Shown: positions 45,689 through 57,679, counted from the stretch's first letter. The stretch: DNA of 64,000 nucleotides from Mucilaginibacter pallidiroseus (GCF_007846085.1 NZ_VOEJ01000004.1:62001-126000), one strand, 5' to 3'. Numbers and translations: made by a program. The notes: generated by a model not told the origin, from the letters alone.

Positions 45689-46183
45689 TCAAAATTCGTT
45701 AAGCAACGATGCCGGGAAATACTTGTATAAGAGATAGTATGATTTTCCATTAATGATTATACGTAACACGTCTTTTTTATCGCTTTCCAACCCATCTTCA
45801 TTGTAAGGGAAAGCAACCTTCTGTGTAAAAAGGCGGCCCTTTTTCACCGTAAGCTCAACGGGTTGAAAAAATAAAAATCGGCTCTTAAAAGAATACGACG
45901 ATATCTTATATTCGGTATCTGTTACATCAATCTTCGAGATAATTGTGATAACGTTATTGGCCTGCTTAAAGGTTGACATGTATACATAAATGCTAATTGG
46001 TATGGCAATAATAAACAGGTTAACAAACAACAAAGGCAGGCTATCCAATTTAAAGTAGAACCCTGTGCCAACAATAGCAAAAATCATTAGCCCGATAAGT
46101 ATCGAATAATTTGCCTCAGACACTTTTCTGTTGATGTACCGGCTTTCTAAAGAATGGCTTGCCTCATAAGTTTCCACGCACAA
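45689..46183 (-). CDS. Two-helix membrane protein of unknown function
   Basis: 164 residues from a TTG start at 46183 (a GTG two codons on is equally possible; the first ATG would remove the first helix). Two adjacent transmembrane helices (about 26-45 and 48-66), then a beta-rich part (VTDTEYKISSYSFKSRFLFFQPVELTV) that resembles PH-like membrane-linked domains. It follows guaD on the same strand by 12 bp. Not recognised. Confidence 0.62.
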   Translation of the reverse strand: MCVETYEASHSLESRYINRKVSEANYSILIGLMIFAIVGTGFYFKLDSLPLLFVNLFIIAIPISIYVYMSTFKQANNVITIISKIDVTDTEYKISSYSFKSRFLFFQPVELTVKKGRLFTQKVAFPYNEDGLESDKKDVLRIIINGKSYYLLYKYFPASLLNEF

Positions 46184-46195
46184 CTACTTAAATTG

Positions 46196-46681
46196 TTAAT
46201 AGTCCGTCTTTAGTTCAGATCCTTCCCAAAGCCTAAATGCTTGCTGTGCTTCATCGCGCATCATTTGTTTAAAGGGGAGTTTGCGTTTGTCCATGGGCTG
46301 GTCCAGTTCATCATAAATAAAGTGGTCGTCAAATCCAATTGCAGCGGCATCTGCCTTGGTATTGGCGTAGTAGATTTTACCTATGCGGGCCCAGTAAATG
46401 GCACCAAGGCACATAGGGCAAGGCTCGCAGCTGGTATAAATTTCGCAGCCTTCTAAGCTAAAGGTGCCCAGCTCTTTGCAGGCCATCCTTATGGCTGATA
46501 CCTCTGCATGTGCGGTAGGGTCGTTAGTTGGCACCACTTTGTTGGCACTTCGGGCAACTACCATACCATCTTTCACTATCACGGCACCAAACGGGCCGCC
46601 CATTCCTTGCTTAACATTATATTCCGACAGCTCAATAGCCATCTGCATAAATTTCTCGTGGTTTTCCATAATCGTTTCCAT
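46196..46681 (-). CDS. guaD: Guanine deaminase / cytidine-deaminase-fold nucleoside deaminase
   Basis: 161 residues from ATG at 46681 (METIMENHEKF) or 46669; a longer frame would translate the terminator upstream. Zinc site: H58 and E60 in THAE-like TAHAEVSAIR, C88 and C91 in SCEPCPMCLGAIYWARIG. Similar along its whole length to Bacillus guanine deaminase (GGPFGAVIVKDG, NDPTAHAEV, GFDDHFIY) and unlike TadA in its C-terminus. Converts guanine to xanthine. The membrane gene follows it by 12 bp. Confidence 0.88.
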   Translation of the reverse strand: METIMENHEKFMQMAIELSEYNVKQGMGGPFGAVIVKDGMVVARSANKVVPTNDPTAHAEVSAIRMACKELGTFSLEGCEIYTSCEPCPMCLGAIYWARIGKIYYANTKADAAAIGFDDHFIYDELDQPMDKRKLPFKQMMRDEAQQAFRLWEGSELKTDY

Positions 46682-46682
46682 T

Positions 46683-46711
46683 AAAAAACCCCGGTTTATA
46701 GCCGGGGTTTT
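46683..46711 (-). terminator. Terminator between the OmpH-like gene and guaD
   Basis: AAAACCCCGG pairs with CCGGGGTTTT (46685-46694 with 46702-46711), followed on the minus strand by T6. It ends 2 bp before the guaD start, so guaD may need its own promoter or readthrough. Confidence 0.9.
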
Positions 46712-46755
46712 AAATTTCATATTTTATTATCAGCTTAAGATGCTGCAACAATTGA

Positions 46756-47361
46756 TTATTTTTTGTCTTTAGCGTAGGCTTCGTTTAGCTTCTTGATAAC
46801 ATCAGCAGTGATGTCAAGGCTTGGATCGCCGTAAAGCATGGTTGGGTCGCCTTTTTTAAAGGTTAACACCATTTTGTAGCCTTTTTCTTTAGCATAATCT
46901 TTAGTAAAGGCAACCAGCTTTTCATAAAGTTTAGTTTGCTCGCCCACCTGATCGTTTTGCACCTGCGCACCAGCGTTTTGCTGATATTGCTGAAACTCCT
47001 GGCCTTTACGTTGCAAACGTTGCTCGGTAGCCTGGCGCTGATCTGCACTCATGGTAGCCGCATTTTTTTGATAATCAGCAATTTCGCGTTGAATAGCCTG
47101 CTGGCGTGACTGTACATCGCTTTGTGCTGCTTTGCCTTTAGCGTCAAGGCGTTTGTCCATATCTTTGATGTACTCGTATTGCGAAACGATTGAATCCTGG
47201 TTGATGTAAACAATATCGGCAGCAGCAGGGGTTGCGCTTGCAGCAGTTGTAGTGGCAGCTGCAGGTTTATCAGCCGATTTATTTTGATTGCAGGCCGCTA
47301 TACCGGCAGCAATTGACAGCATCAGGGCTGATTTTGCAACAATAGAGGTCGTGATTTTCAT
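46756..47361 (-). CDS. OmpH/Skp-like periplasmic lipoprotein
   Basis: 201 residues from ATG at 47361. Lipoprotein signal with lipobox IAAC, lipidated Cys at 24. After an Ala/Thr-rich linker comes an OmpH-like region: IVYINQDSIVSQYEYIKDM, a long helix with Gln-rich heptads (SDVQSRQQAIQREIADYQ), then a C-terminal strand KMVLTFKKGDPTMLYGDPSLDITADVIKKLN that is typical of OmpH/Skp. Chaperone-like function is inferred; unlike classic Skp it is lipidated, as often in Bacteroidota. Confidence 0.88.
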   Translation of the reverse strand: MKITTSIVAKSALMLSIAAGIAACNQNKSADKPAAATTTAASATPAAADIVYINQDSIVSQYEYIKDMDKRLDAKGKAAQSDVQSRQQAIQREIADYQKNAATMSADQRQATEQRLQRKGQEFQQYQQNAGAQVQNDQVGEQTKLYEKLVAFTKDYAKEKGYKMVLTFKKGDPTMLYGDPSLDITADVIKKLNEAYAKDKK

Positions 47362-47384
47362 TGTGTTTGTCTAAAAAATTTTGA

Positions 47385-47392
47385 CAAAGATA
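47385..47392 (-). promoter_or_regulatory. Promoter -7 box of the OmpH-like gene
   Basis: On the minus strand TATCTTTG, exact match, 23 bp before the ATG at 47361. Confidence 0.7.
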
Positions 47393-47494
47393 ATCTTTCG
47401 CCCCAAGTTTCCTAACCAATAATTAACATGTTTACTACCAGTCATATTTCTCCACAATGGTGCTAACTATGCTGTAAATGTGGGGGTAAAATCG

Positions 47495-47502
47495 TATTTT
47501 TG
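47495..47502 (+). promoter_or_regulatory. Promoter -7 box of gyrB
   Basis: TATTTTTG matches TAnnTTTG exactly, 22 bp before the ATG at 47525. The 163-bp gap to the OmpH-like gene holds the two divergent promoters. Confidence 0.7.
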
Positions 47503-47521
47503 AAGGTTATTGTTTATTTAA

Positions 47522-49483
<1,962 letters not shown>

Positions 49484-49503
49484 GATTGACAACAATAAAT
49501 ACT

Positions 49504-49532
49504 AAGCCCGGCTGAAAAGTTGGGCTTTTTTG
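49504..49532 (+). terminator. Terminator of gyrB
   Basis: AAGCCCGGCT (49504-49513) pairs with AGTTGGGCTT (49518-49527) around GAAA with two G-T pairs, then T6. The retropepsin stop at 49533 is just beyond. Confidence 0.88.
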
Positions 49533-49970
49533 TTATGCACTATGTAGAATAAGTTCCATCTTACCGTAATCTATCACTGCGTTATATTCCATCAATACAT
49601 CACTGCCCAGCACGCCCAAAACTTCCGGGTGGCCAAGCTCGGCGTAAGCTATATTGATGGTGGAGAGGTCGAGGACGGCTACTTCAAGTTCCGGGATTAG
49701 GAGTTCGCCTATCGCTATATCTTTTACCTTAGCCGTGGCTGATGCCATGGTGTTTGTGCCCAAGCCGGTTGATAGCTTTTCGCTGGCAATTATTGGTGCA
49801 TGCTCATTTGCCATTAATAATAGCTGATGATCAAACGCCGTACGCGAGGCGCCGGTATCAAGCACCAGGTTGAATACCTGGTTAAACAATTGAATTTGCA
49901 GTAGGGGATGGAAGCCATCATGCAGATCAATAATATTAAGTGGAATGGTTACAGTGGTATTGTTTAGCAT
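49533..49970 (-). CDS. Retropepsin-like aspartic protease
   Basis: 145 residues from ATG at 49970. Single-domain retropepsin fold (homodimeric in other families): the active-site D38 in LVLDTGASRTAFD, then LLIPELEVAVLDL and a C-terminal GVLGSDVLMEYNAVIDYGKMEL, the ILG-D motif before the last strands. No signal peptide. Function in Bacteroidota is unknown. It converges with gyrB. Confidence 0.85.
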   Translation of the reverse strand: MLNNTTVTIPLNIIDLHDGFHPLLQIQLFNQVFNLVLDTGASRTAFDHQLLLMANEHAPIIASEKLSTGLGTNTMASATAKVKDIAIGELLIPELEVAVLDLSTINIAYAELGHPEVLGVLGSDVLMEYNAVIDYGKMELILHSA

Positions 49971-49981
49971 TGTAATAAAAT

Positions 49982-50008
49982 AAAAAACCCTGCGTAAAAT
50001 ACGCAGGG
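49982..50008 (-). terminator. Terminator of tamL
   Basis: CCCTGCGT (49988-49995) pairs with ACGCAGGG (50001-50008), and on the minus strand is followed by T6 (the A tract at 49982-49987). Confidence 0.88.
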
Positions 50009-50034
50009 CAGTATAGTTACGGTTTGCAAATATG

Positions 50035-52287
50035 TTAAAAAGGATAACCTATTGCCAGGTTAAATATTGCATTATTAAAGCTTAAAGGTACGCTACGCGA
50101 CCCTGCTGCATTAGGGAAGGGCCTTAACAGCGGGAAACCAAGATCGGTACGCAGCACCAGTACGGTGGCATCAAACCTTAAACCAAAGCCGGCATCAACT
50201 GCAAACTGCTTATAAAAGTCTTTTGTAAATGCATCGCCGCCTGTGCGTGTGTTGTAGTTCCAGATGTTACCTGCATCTGCAAACAAGGCACCATAAACAA
50301 TGCTGAACAGTTTTGCGCGATATTCGACATTAGCTTCAACCTTGATGTCACCAGATTGGTCTGCAACAAATCCGCCGTTAAGCGCTGTTGAATTAACAGT
50401 GCCTGGACCTATAGACCGTGCCCTGAAACCTCTTAAGCTGTTTGGCCCGCCTATAAAAAACTGCTGGCTGTATGGTAACACAGTTGAGTTGCCATATGGT
50501 AAACCTACACCTACCAGAAAGCGGGTAGCCAGCTTGGTGCCGGTAGTTATCTTATGAAAGAAGCGTACTTCGTTTTCCAGTTTAACATACTGGTTAAATG
50601 GTGTGCCAAACAAGGTTTTAACTTTTCCACCCAAAGTATCTGCCCCGGATATAATACCCAACAGGTTGTTTGATAAACTTAATTTACCGCGGTAATAAAG
50701 GCTGTTGGTGCGGTAATCTTCGGTAGTGTTATCAAATGTATAGGCATAACTTACACCCACGGTAAACTGTGGGTCGATAACGTGTTTAAGCGCCGGGTTG
50801 TTTGATTTGGCAATACTATCTGTGTAAAGCTGCGACACGCTGCGGGGCTTCACGTAATTTACCTCGAGAATATTAAGCTCGTTTAACTTATGCAGGTTTG
50901 GTTTAAATTGATAACCGAACGATCCGCTGAAGGAGTTAAGCGAGTAAAGTTTTTGCCTTACTACAGATGTATAATTCAGCGTAAGGGTAGTACGTGGTAT
51001 GTAAGCATTGTCTGACCGGAAATTGAACGGGCTTATCAGCCTTGGCCATGATAATGAGGTTTGCGCACCGTATTGGAATACGTTAAACCCGCCGTTTTGG
51101 CCACCCGCCTGCACATCCGTGCTTCCGAATAATGATACCGTTAACAGTTCGCCACCTTTAAATGCGTTGCGGTTTCTCCAGCTCAGGTTTATTTGCGAAC
51201 CGGTGTAATTGGCAGAGCTGGTGCGGCCCAAAAGGTCTAACTGTAACGATTTACGTTTGTAGGGTGTCAGGAAATAATAAACATCCAGTTTTGGCGAATC
51301 CGGCGTAACATCTTCAAAACGATTTTTTACATACCTGTATGGCCCCAGGTTAATAAACCTGTTAAGCGAGTTGTTGTGTGTGGTACGGCTATAAGTATCA
51401 TTAGGGCGCAAAAGCACTGTGTTGGCAAACAGATATGGGCGCGCAGTTTTGCGTGGATCTACAATGTTGTACCAACGATATGGCACTGCCTGATCGAGCT
51501 TAAGCGATGTATCGCGTAAAGAATAGTTAGGGTATACGTACAGATTACGAATGGTATATATCCACCTGGCCTGATCAGGCGTTTCCGGTTTGATACGCAC
51601 AACCAGATCTACTTTATGATCGCTAACCGTGCTGTCAACCCTTATAATCAAGTGCTCGGGTGAGAAGTAAAAGAAACCCTCTTCCTTTAGCCTGCTGTCT
51701 ATCCTGATACGCTCAGATTTAATTACATCAAGGTTGTACTTTTCACCGGGTTTAAGCAATGTTTCCTTCATTGTACCACGCACGGCAGTGTCCAGACTAT
51801 TATCCGTTGCAGAAGGGAAAGACACCTTGTTGATGGTGTAAGATGGGCCTGCGTTTACTGTAAAAACAGCTTTTGCCGTACGTTCTTTTCCAACGGTATC
51901 GCCTTTAACGGTAGATTGAAAGTAGCTTTCATTTTGCAGGCGGTTCTGCATTATTTCGCTGTTCTTCTCAAGGTTTACCTGGCTCACAAACACCGGCGGC
52001 TGGCCGTATTTGCTCAAAAACTTCTGTATAAAATTGCTGCGGTTTTTGGTTTTATAGTACAACCACAATTTTATCCTCATGCCCAATAATTTGGAGTTGG
52101 GCACGGGACGTATCAGCGCTTTCATCTCCGATTTAATGTTCGAGGCATCTCCTTTAGCTATGTTCTTATCTGCAACCTTTACCTCGCCGCCGGTGTATAG
52201 TTTTTCGTTGGCGGGTATGTATTTGGTAGTGCTGCAGGAGTTAAGTAACACGCCCAGGAGTAATAAATATATTATACGTTTAATCAT
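50035..52287 (-). CDS. tamL: TamL, lipidated BamA/TamA-family outer-membrane protein
   Basis: 750 residues from ATG at 52287. Unlike TamA, it starts with a lipoprotein signal (lipobox LNSC, lipidated Cys at 18), a Bacteroidota feature. POTRA-like regions in the first 320 residues (NAGPSYTINKVSFPS, TMKETLLKPGEKYNLDVIKSER), then a 16-stranded barrel of the bacterial surface antigen family with the GPNSLRGFRARSIGPG lid motif and a C-terminal aromatic strand (FNNAIFNLAIGYPF). Its start overlaps the tamB stop by 4 bp (ATGA), so it is co-expressed with tamB. Confidence 0.93.
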   Translation of the reverse strand: MIKRIIYLLLLGVLLNSCSTTKYIPANEKLYTGGEVKVADKNIAKGDASNIKSEMKALIRPVPNSKLLGMRIKLWLYYKTKNRSNFIQKFLSKYGQPPVFVSQVNLEKNSEIMQNRLQNESYFQSTVKGDTVGKERTAKAVFTVNAGPSYTINKVSFPSATDNSLDTAVRGTMKETLLKPGEKYNLDVIKSERIRIDSRLKEEGFFYFSPEHLIIRVDSTVSDHKVDLVVRIKPETPDQARWIYTIRNLYVYPNYSLRDTSLKLDQAVPYRWYNIVDPRKTARPYLFANTVLLRPNDTYSRTTHNNSLNRFINLGPYRYVKNRFEDVTPDSPKLDVYYFLTPYKRKSLQLDLLGRTSSANYTGSQINLSWRNRNAFKGGELLTVSLFGSTDVQAGGQNGGFNVFQYGAQTSLSWPRLISPFNFRSDNAYIPRTTLTLNYTSVVRQKLYSLNSFSGSFGYQFKPNLHKLNELNILEVNYVKPRSVSQLYTDSIAKSNNPALKHVIDPQFTVGVSYAYTFDNTTEDYRTNSLYYRGKLSLSNNLLGIISGADTLGGKVKTLFGTPFNQYVKLENEVRFFHKITTGTKLATRFLVGVGLPYGNSTVLPYSQQFFIGGPNSLRGFRARSIGPGTVNSTALNGGFVADQSGDIKVEANVEYRAKLFSIVYGALFADAGNIWNYNTRTGGDAFTKDFYKQFAVDAGFGLRFDATVLVLRTDLGFPLLRPFPNAAGSRSVPLSFNNAIFNLAIGYPF

Positions 52288-55200
52288 TGTAAGGTGGTTG
52301 TCTGGTTCTTTTCTCTTTCTTCTTTAGCCTTTTGTTGTTCGGCTTTTTCCTGCTCTTCTTTTTGCTTTTGCTCCTGTTTGTAGCGTCTGCGCATTTCGCG
52401 TTCTTCCGGGCTGCGCTTGCGGAATATCTCGCGGAAACGGTTGTAATCTACAGTAAGGGTAAAGCCTAAGCCCGTTTCAATAACCTGGCCCTGTATTACG
52501 ATGTACTCATCCTTACGGTAAGCGCGCAAGCTGTAGCGGCCATCTTTACTAAGCTTGTAATTTACGGATACGTTACCCGCTATGTTTGACGTTTTTTGCC
52601 CCTGCTGTGCACCCTCCAGGTTAAAGTTGTTACCTACCGATACGGTGAGCCTGTCGTTCAGGAAGCGTTTTGATAAGCCGACATTAAGATCGGTACGGTT
52701 TGTTGCCGTTCCTGTTGAGTAATCCTGTCCTGATGTAAGCCCGAAATCAAGATCAACACCCGAGATAAGGCCGCCGGCCAGGTTGTTAAGCTGATCGGTG
52801 AGCAGGCCGCTTACAGAGTTACGGATAGCTCCGTCAAGACCTGCGCTGCCACCCTGGCTTTGTAGAGGGTTATCGCCTATGAAGTGACCAAGTATTAAAA
52901 CGCCCAGCACCTGTTTGTTAAGTTCATTAGGGTCGTTCCTAACTTGTGCAAGGCGTGTATTTACGGTGTTTGTTACATCTGCCGATACGTTGTTATTTCC
53001 TTCGGGAAGCACGATGTCGAAACTGATAACAGGTTTAAGCAATTGCCCGCGTAAATTAAGATTTACGTTGAACGGTAACTTTTGCTTATACAAACCTTGG
53101 TTTGCATCTGATAGTTGATTTGCTACCAGATCGATAGGTGGCACGTTTGCAATGTAAACCGCAGTAAGGTCGATGTTGGCACTTGTAGGGTCGCCTGTCC
53201 ACGTAATGGTGCTGCCTTTCTTGAAGTTAAACTTACGGGATACCGTTGCGTAAGATAGATTGTATGATCCGTCCTCAACGGTGTATGTACCGGTCAAACT
53301 GGTTTTACCGCTGGCATCAATACCACCATTCAAGTGAGCCTCACCGCGAATATTTACTACATCGCCATTACGCTCATCTATCACGATATTAAAGTTTGCT
53401 GCTTTGTCTATGTTAACGGTTGCCGTAACATCCAGCCCGGTAAGTTCCGACTGTTTAAGCGAGTCGAGCTGCCGCGCCATAAGTATGGAATCGGTTTTTG
53501 GCGCATCCTGGTCAAAAAACTCAACCACGCCTTTCCTGTCCTCAATACCGGGATCGGTAGTTGGCAGTACAAAGGTCATGTCGGTTTTATCATTAACGGT
53601 TAGGGTTGCGTCTACAACAGGCTTGGCCATGTCGCCACGCACTTTTACGTTGGCATCCATAAACAACTTACCATAAAACAACTTGTTATCGGCCTTGGTA
53701 GAGTTGATGACCCTAAAGTTATCCATCCGTATATCCATGCCAAACTTAAAGTCGGTATAAGTAGTGGTGTAAACCGCACCTCTGATAACAGCTTTATTGC
53801 CGGTCGAGTCGACCATCGTAAAGTCATTGAAGCGTATGCCTTCATCATTAAACGTAATGCTCTCTTTAGGCATAGTAAAATAAGAGTTAAGCATCGATAC
53901 GTTAAAGCCTACCTGGTTAAAGTTTATTTTACCCCTAACGGCAGGCTTATCGGTTGTGCCTGTTATTTTTAAACCGCCGGTTATGTTGCCACTTGCATTG
54001 CGTATGCTGCCAAAGCTAAAGCCTTGTATGCTTTTCATGCTCAGATTTACGATGTTCAGGTTCATATCAAAGCGGCTCTCAGGCGTGGTATAGTACATAC
54101 CCATTAAATCCACCTGGTTACCTTTACCCGTTACGCTTACATTTACATCAAATGCATTGGCTGTTTGGTTATTTACCTTGGCCGATATGTTGCCAACTGT
54201 GTCGCCTTTAAAGTTAAAGTTGCTTACATCCATAGCAGCGGTAAATACAGGCGATTTTTGCAGATTACTCACAACAGCGTTACCATTGATGGTACCCCCA
54301 ATAAGCAACGAATCTTGCTTGGCCATCTTGGTGAGCGTTTCGATCTTAAAGTTTTTAAAGTCGACAGTTATTGGCGAATTAAACTCGCCCGAGTTGCTGT
54401 TGATGCTCAAAACCTGGTTGGCATTACTTAGGCTGAAGTTTCGCGCAAGGATACCCTTATTGCCGTATAAAAAGGCATTATTAGGGTTAACCGCCCAAGG
54501 CGTATAATCGAGCATAACACCGTCCTGTAAAAAGCTAAACTGGTACTGATTTGGCAACGCACTGAAGTTACCGGCAATACGATAGCGTTCTTTCTTTTGT
54601 GCATCGCGTACCTGCAGGCTTATGCCTAATATGTTGTTTTGCGCAGCACCGCTAATACTGGTGTAAAGCAGGTCGAGGTTCGAGCCAACTTTAATCTCGT
54701 CGGTAGTAAGGCTGTAGTTAAGTGCATTGTTGCCTGTATTTACAGCCAGTTTCATGTTATTAACGGTATTGGTGCCGTAAACAACGGTAGGGATAGAGCC
54801 GTTTAAAACCAGTTCGCCAGCTGTGGAGTTGAAGCGCCCGTTTATTATTACAGGATCAAGCGTTTTTAAATCCGGAACAAATTTTTCTACCAACGGGGTT
54901 TTAACAAAGCGTGCATCAAAATTAAATTGCTGCGGCGAGTACTTTACTTTAGGTCCGGCCTTTTTGCCAGCGGCAAGATTAGTATCGTAATATTTATTTA
55001 TTACATCCTGTATAGCAGGGGCAATCTCGGTAAGCTTATACTTGCCGCCCATGTGCGCATAAAACATTGGCGTTTTAAGGCGCAGGCTGCTGCTATCGGC
55101 ATTGGCGGTAGATATCAGGCTTACGGTGTCAAGCGCAATGCGCTGCGCCTTATTAATAACTAAAAGCTCGGTTGCCAATATATTAGCGTTCAGGTAATCT

Positions 55201-57479
55201 GGGTCGGCGGTTGGTACATCGGCCACAATTTTACCATGAAAGCGCATCGGGTCCTTAACAAATTTTAGTTTTTGCAGGTCAATGCTGTCAACCATCAGCG
55301 TAGCGTTTACCGATGGATACTTTTTGTTCATGTTTGCCTTTGCATCAAGCGCAAAGTTGATGTTTGGATCGCGCATTACGGCGTTTGCCACATAGCTGCC
55401 ATTGCGCGCACTGCCTTTCATTTGCAGGTTGCGGTAATTGTAGCCTTTGATGTAGGAACTGGCAACATTGCCGTTAAACTGCAGGTTGGCTTTTTTAGGA
55501 TCAAGACCGGCACCTTTGATATTGGCGCTCATGGTAACCATGCCAACCATTTGCGGTTGCTTGGTTAACGCACCTACGTTAAGGTTATTGGCTTTTATGT
55601 TTGCCGTATAAGTTTCGCTTCCCTTACGACTGCCGCTTTTCATGGCGGCTACCAAATCAACCGCGCCATAGCTGCTGCGCAGGTTCATTTTGGTGTTAAA
55701 GGTTTTCATCGACCCTTTGAATGTTCCCGTAAGGTTCATGTTCTCAGGTATGCTTACCGTTGGCGGGATGGTGCCCTTAGGTGCAAGGCGCACAATATCG
55801 CTGCGTGTTGTGCGGAAGTTTGCAATGTTAACATCAAAGTAGGCCTTTTCCACATCGGGCAGGCCGCGCATACTTGCAGATGCTTTTATGTAGGTATTGC
55901 CAAAACCGCTTATCTCGATGTTAGGAATGCGCAGGTTGTCTACTGTTCCGTTTACACGGCCATTGATTTTGATAACCGAATTTGGCGATGATTTAAAGGG
56001 CTCCATAGACGCCATTGTAGGCATCAGTAATAATATATCACCCAGGCTTAGCTTGCTGCCATCAAGGTTGGCGTTAATACTTAGCTTACCCAGGTTTTTG
56101 GTAAGTGATTCGATAGAAGGGTAGCCCACCTGCAGATCTTTCTGAATAACAGATTTCGGCGTTTCAACCAACAAGTCTTTGAGGTAGGCGCTTTTTGGCC
56201 GGTAGAAGAAGCTTGTATGGAACTTATTGATCTGTAAACCACTTTTCTCTTTAAAAGTAAATGCGTTTACACGGCCCGAAAGGCTGTCGGCTGTGTAAGA
56301 AATTTTCTCTACATCAGCGTTTAGGTCCTTGATGTTCATGTGCGCAAAATCGAGCCCGCGTGGCAGGGCCTTTTGCGCATCGTTATCAAACTTTATGTTG
56401 TTGTTGGTAAAAGTTACTTTGCCTAAATCAGCACTCCAGCTTTTTGCAGGTTTCCCGGCAGAGGTAAGGGTATCAAGCTTCTTAATGGTTTTATCAACCG
56501 CTTTCGCTACCGTTTTAGGTTTTTGTAAAAGTAAGCCTGCATTGGTATTATCTAATTGAATATTTTTAATGCCCACATGCTGGTTTTTCATGTCTATTTT
56601 ATCCATGCTAACCAGCAACTTACCCAAATCAACCTTCGCATCCATTTCAGAGCTTTGGTAATCAACCTTGATTTTCTGAAAGTCGATATCACCTAACGAC
56701 AGATCGAGCATAAGCGGTGCTGTGGCGGTATCAATTACAGCTGCCTGTTGTATGGATGAGCCGGCCGGTGTTTGGATAATTTTTGCGTTTACGCCGCTCA
56801 GGTTGATTTTGGGAATGGTGAACTTCATCTTGTCCAAATCAAAATCGGTAATGCGGGTATCAAAATGGCCGAGTAAAAATCTCACATCGTTGCCGGTAGT
56901 AACATCCTTATATTTAATATTAATACGATCCAGAATAACTTTATCAACCGAGAATTTCATGGTTGAGGTTGTGTCTTCCGGTTTAGGTTCTTTCTTTTGC
57001 TCGCCGGCAAAGGCTTTTATAATGTAGTCGAAGTTGAAAAGGCTGTCGGAGCCGCGGCTTACATTGGCGGTAATGCCTTCCAGGTTAATCTCATTTATCT
57101 CGACCTTGTTTTTTAAAAGCTTTAAAAGGGTAATATCAACCTTAAGCTTATCGCCTGCAATAAGGGTGTCTTTTTTTTGGTCCTCAAAATAAACATCCTC
57201 CAATACCAGTAGTTTTGGCAGGCCAAGGCTGATGTGCCCGATCTCTACCTTGGTATGGATCTTATTTTGCAAAAAAGTTACAGCTTTGTCTTTTGCGAAG
57301 TTTTGTACGGCGGGCACCTGTATCGAAATTACTACAAGTAATATCAAAAAAATTACACTCGCAATTATCCAAAGTATTGTTTTAAGGGCAATGCGTCCAA
57401 ATCGATTCAAATTCGTAAAGATTAAAGTTACTACTGATAGTTGTACAAACAATGTGCTGCAAATAGCACAACAACGCAT
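52284..57479 (-). CDS. tamB: TamB, translocation and assembly module inner-membrane protein
   Basis: 1731 residues from the frame's ATG at 57479; the true start may be nearer the transmembrane helix (a TTG at about residue 24 precedes FGRIALKTILWIIASVIFLILLV). AsmA-like N-terminal, then a long run of beta-strands predicted to form a hydrophobic groove across the periplasm, and the C-terminal DUF490/TamB domain (GVLILGHFIGDNPL, then QDYSTGTATNRTDLNVGLSKRFLNDRLTVSVG in pieces). It ends in a highly charged tail (RRRYKQEQKQKEEQEKAEQQ). It works with TamL; the overlap ATGA supports coupling. TamB-family proteins are implicated in phospholipid transport and outer-membrane protein insertion. Confidence 0.94.
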   Translation of the reverse strand: MRCCAICSTLFVQLSVVTLIFTNLNRFGRIALKTILWIIASVIFLILLVVISIQVPAVQNFAKDKAVTFLQNKIHTKVEIGHISLGLPKLLVLEDVYFEDQKKDTLIAGDKLKVDITLLKLLKNKVEINEINLEGITANVSRGSDSLFNFDYIIKAFAGEQKKEPKPEDTTSTMKFSVDKVILDRINIKYKDVTTGNDVRFLLGHFDTRITDFDLDKMKFTIPKINLSGVNAKIIQTPAGSSIQQAAVIDTATAPLMLDLSLGDIDFQKIKVDYQSSEMDAKVDLGKLLVSMDKIDMKNQHVGIKNIQLDNTNAGLLLQKPKTVAKAVDKTIKKLDTLTSAGKPAKSWSADLGKVTFTNNNIKFDNDAQKALPRGLDFAHMNIKDLNADVEKISYTADSLSGRVNAFTFKEKSGLQINKFHTSFFYRPKSAYLKDLLVETPKSVIQKDLQVGYPSIESLTKNLGKLSINANLDGSKLSLGDILLLMPTMASMEPFKSSPNSVIKINGRVNGTVDNLRIPNIEISGFGNTYIKASASMRGLPDVEKAYFDVNIANFRTTRSDIVRLAPKGTIPPTVSIPENMNLTGTFKGSMKTFNTKMNLRSSYGAVDLVAAMKSGSRKGSETYTANIKANNLNVGALTKQPQMVGMVTMSANIKGAGLDPKKANLQFNGNVASSYIKGYNYRNLQMKGSARNGSYVANAVMRDPNINFALDAKANMNKKYPSVNATLMVDSIDLQKLKFVKDPMRFHGKIVADVPTADPDYLNANILATELLVINKAQRIALDTVSLISTANADSSSLRLKTPMFYAHMGGKYKLTEIAPAIQDVINKYYDTNLAAGKKAGPKVKYSPQQFNFDARFVKTPLVEKFVPDLKTLDPVIINGRFNSTAGELVLNGSIPTVVYGTNTVNNMKLAVNTGNNALNYSLTTDEIKVGSNLDLLYTSISGAAQNNILGISLQVRDAQKKERYRIAGNFSALPNQYQFSFLQDGVMLDYTPWAVNPNNAFLYGNKGILARNFSLSNANQVLSINSNSGEFNSPITVDFKNFKIETLTKMAKQDSLLIGGTINGNAVVSNLQKSPVFTAAMDVSNFNFKGDTVGNISAKVNNQTANAFDVNVSVTGKGNQVDLMGMYYTTPESRFDMNLNIVNLSMKSIQGFSFGSIRNASGNITGGLKITGTTDKPAVRGKINFNQVGFNVSMLNSYFTMPKESITFNDEGIRFNDFTMVDSTGNKAVIRGAVYTTTYTDFKFGMDIRMDNFRVINSTKADNKLFYGKLFMDANVKVRGDMAKPVVDATLTVNDKTDMTFVLPTTDPGIEDRKGVVEFFDQDAPKTDSILMARQLDSLKQSELTGLDVTATVNIDKAANFNIVIDERNGDVVNIRGEAHLNGGIDASGKTSLTGTYTVEDGSYNLSYATVSRKFNFKKGSTITWTGDPTSANIDLTAVYIANVPPIDLVANQLSDANQGLYKQKLPFNVNLNLRGQLLKPVISFDIVLPEGNNNVSADVTNTVNTRLAQVRNDPNELNKQVLGVLILGHFIGDNPLQSQGGSAGLDGAIRNSVSGLLTDQLNNLAGGLISGVDLDFGLTSGQDYSTGTATNRTDLNVGLSKRFLNDRLTVSVGNNFNLEGAQQGQKTSNIAGNVSVNYKLSKDGRYSLRAYRKDEYIVIQGQVIETGLGFTLTVDYNRFREIFRKRSPEEREMRRRYKQEQKQKEEQEKAEQQKAKEEREKNQTTTLQ

Positions 57480-57650
57480 TTTGAACAGTACAGCCGGGGT
57501 AATTGTTTCTGTAAAACTGTTAAATGGCGCAATAAATGGGCAACGGCTCGTTTATAAAAATAATACTCAAATAAAAAATCGTTCCAAAGCTTAGCTGTTC
57601 AAATAAAGTTTTCAAGGCTACCTGTGGAAAATATAATGGCAGTTATGTGA

Positions 57651-57679
57651 TTGTGCCACCTTTGTTTTTGGTAATTTTG
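57651..57679 (+). promoter_or_regulatory. Promoter of dnaE
   Basis: TTG at 57651-57653, an 18-base spacer, TAATTTTG at 57672-57679; the ATG is at 57701. The 221-bp gap to tamB is otherwise AT-rich without a recognisable feature. Confidence 0.75.
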
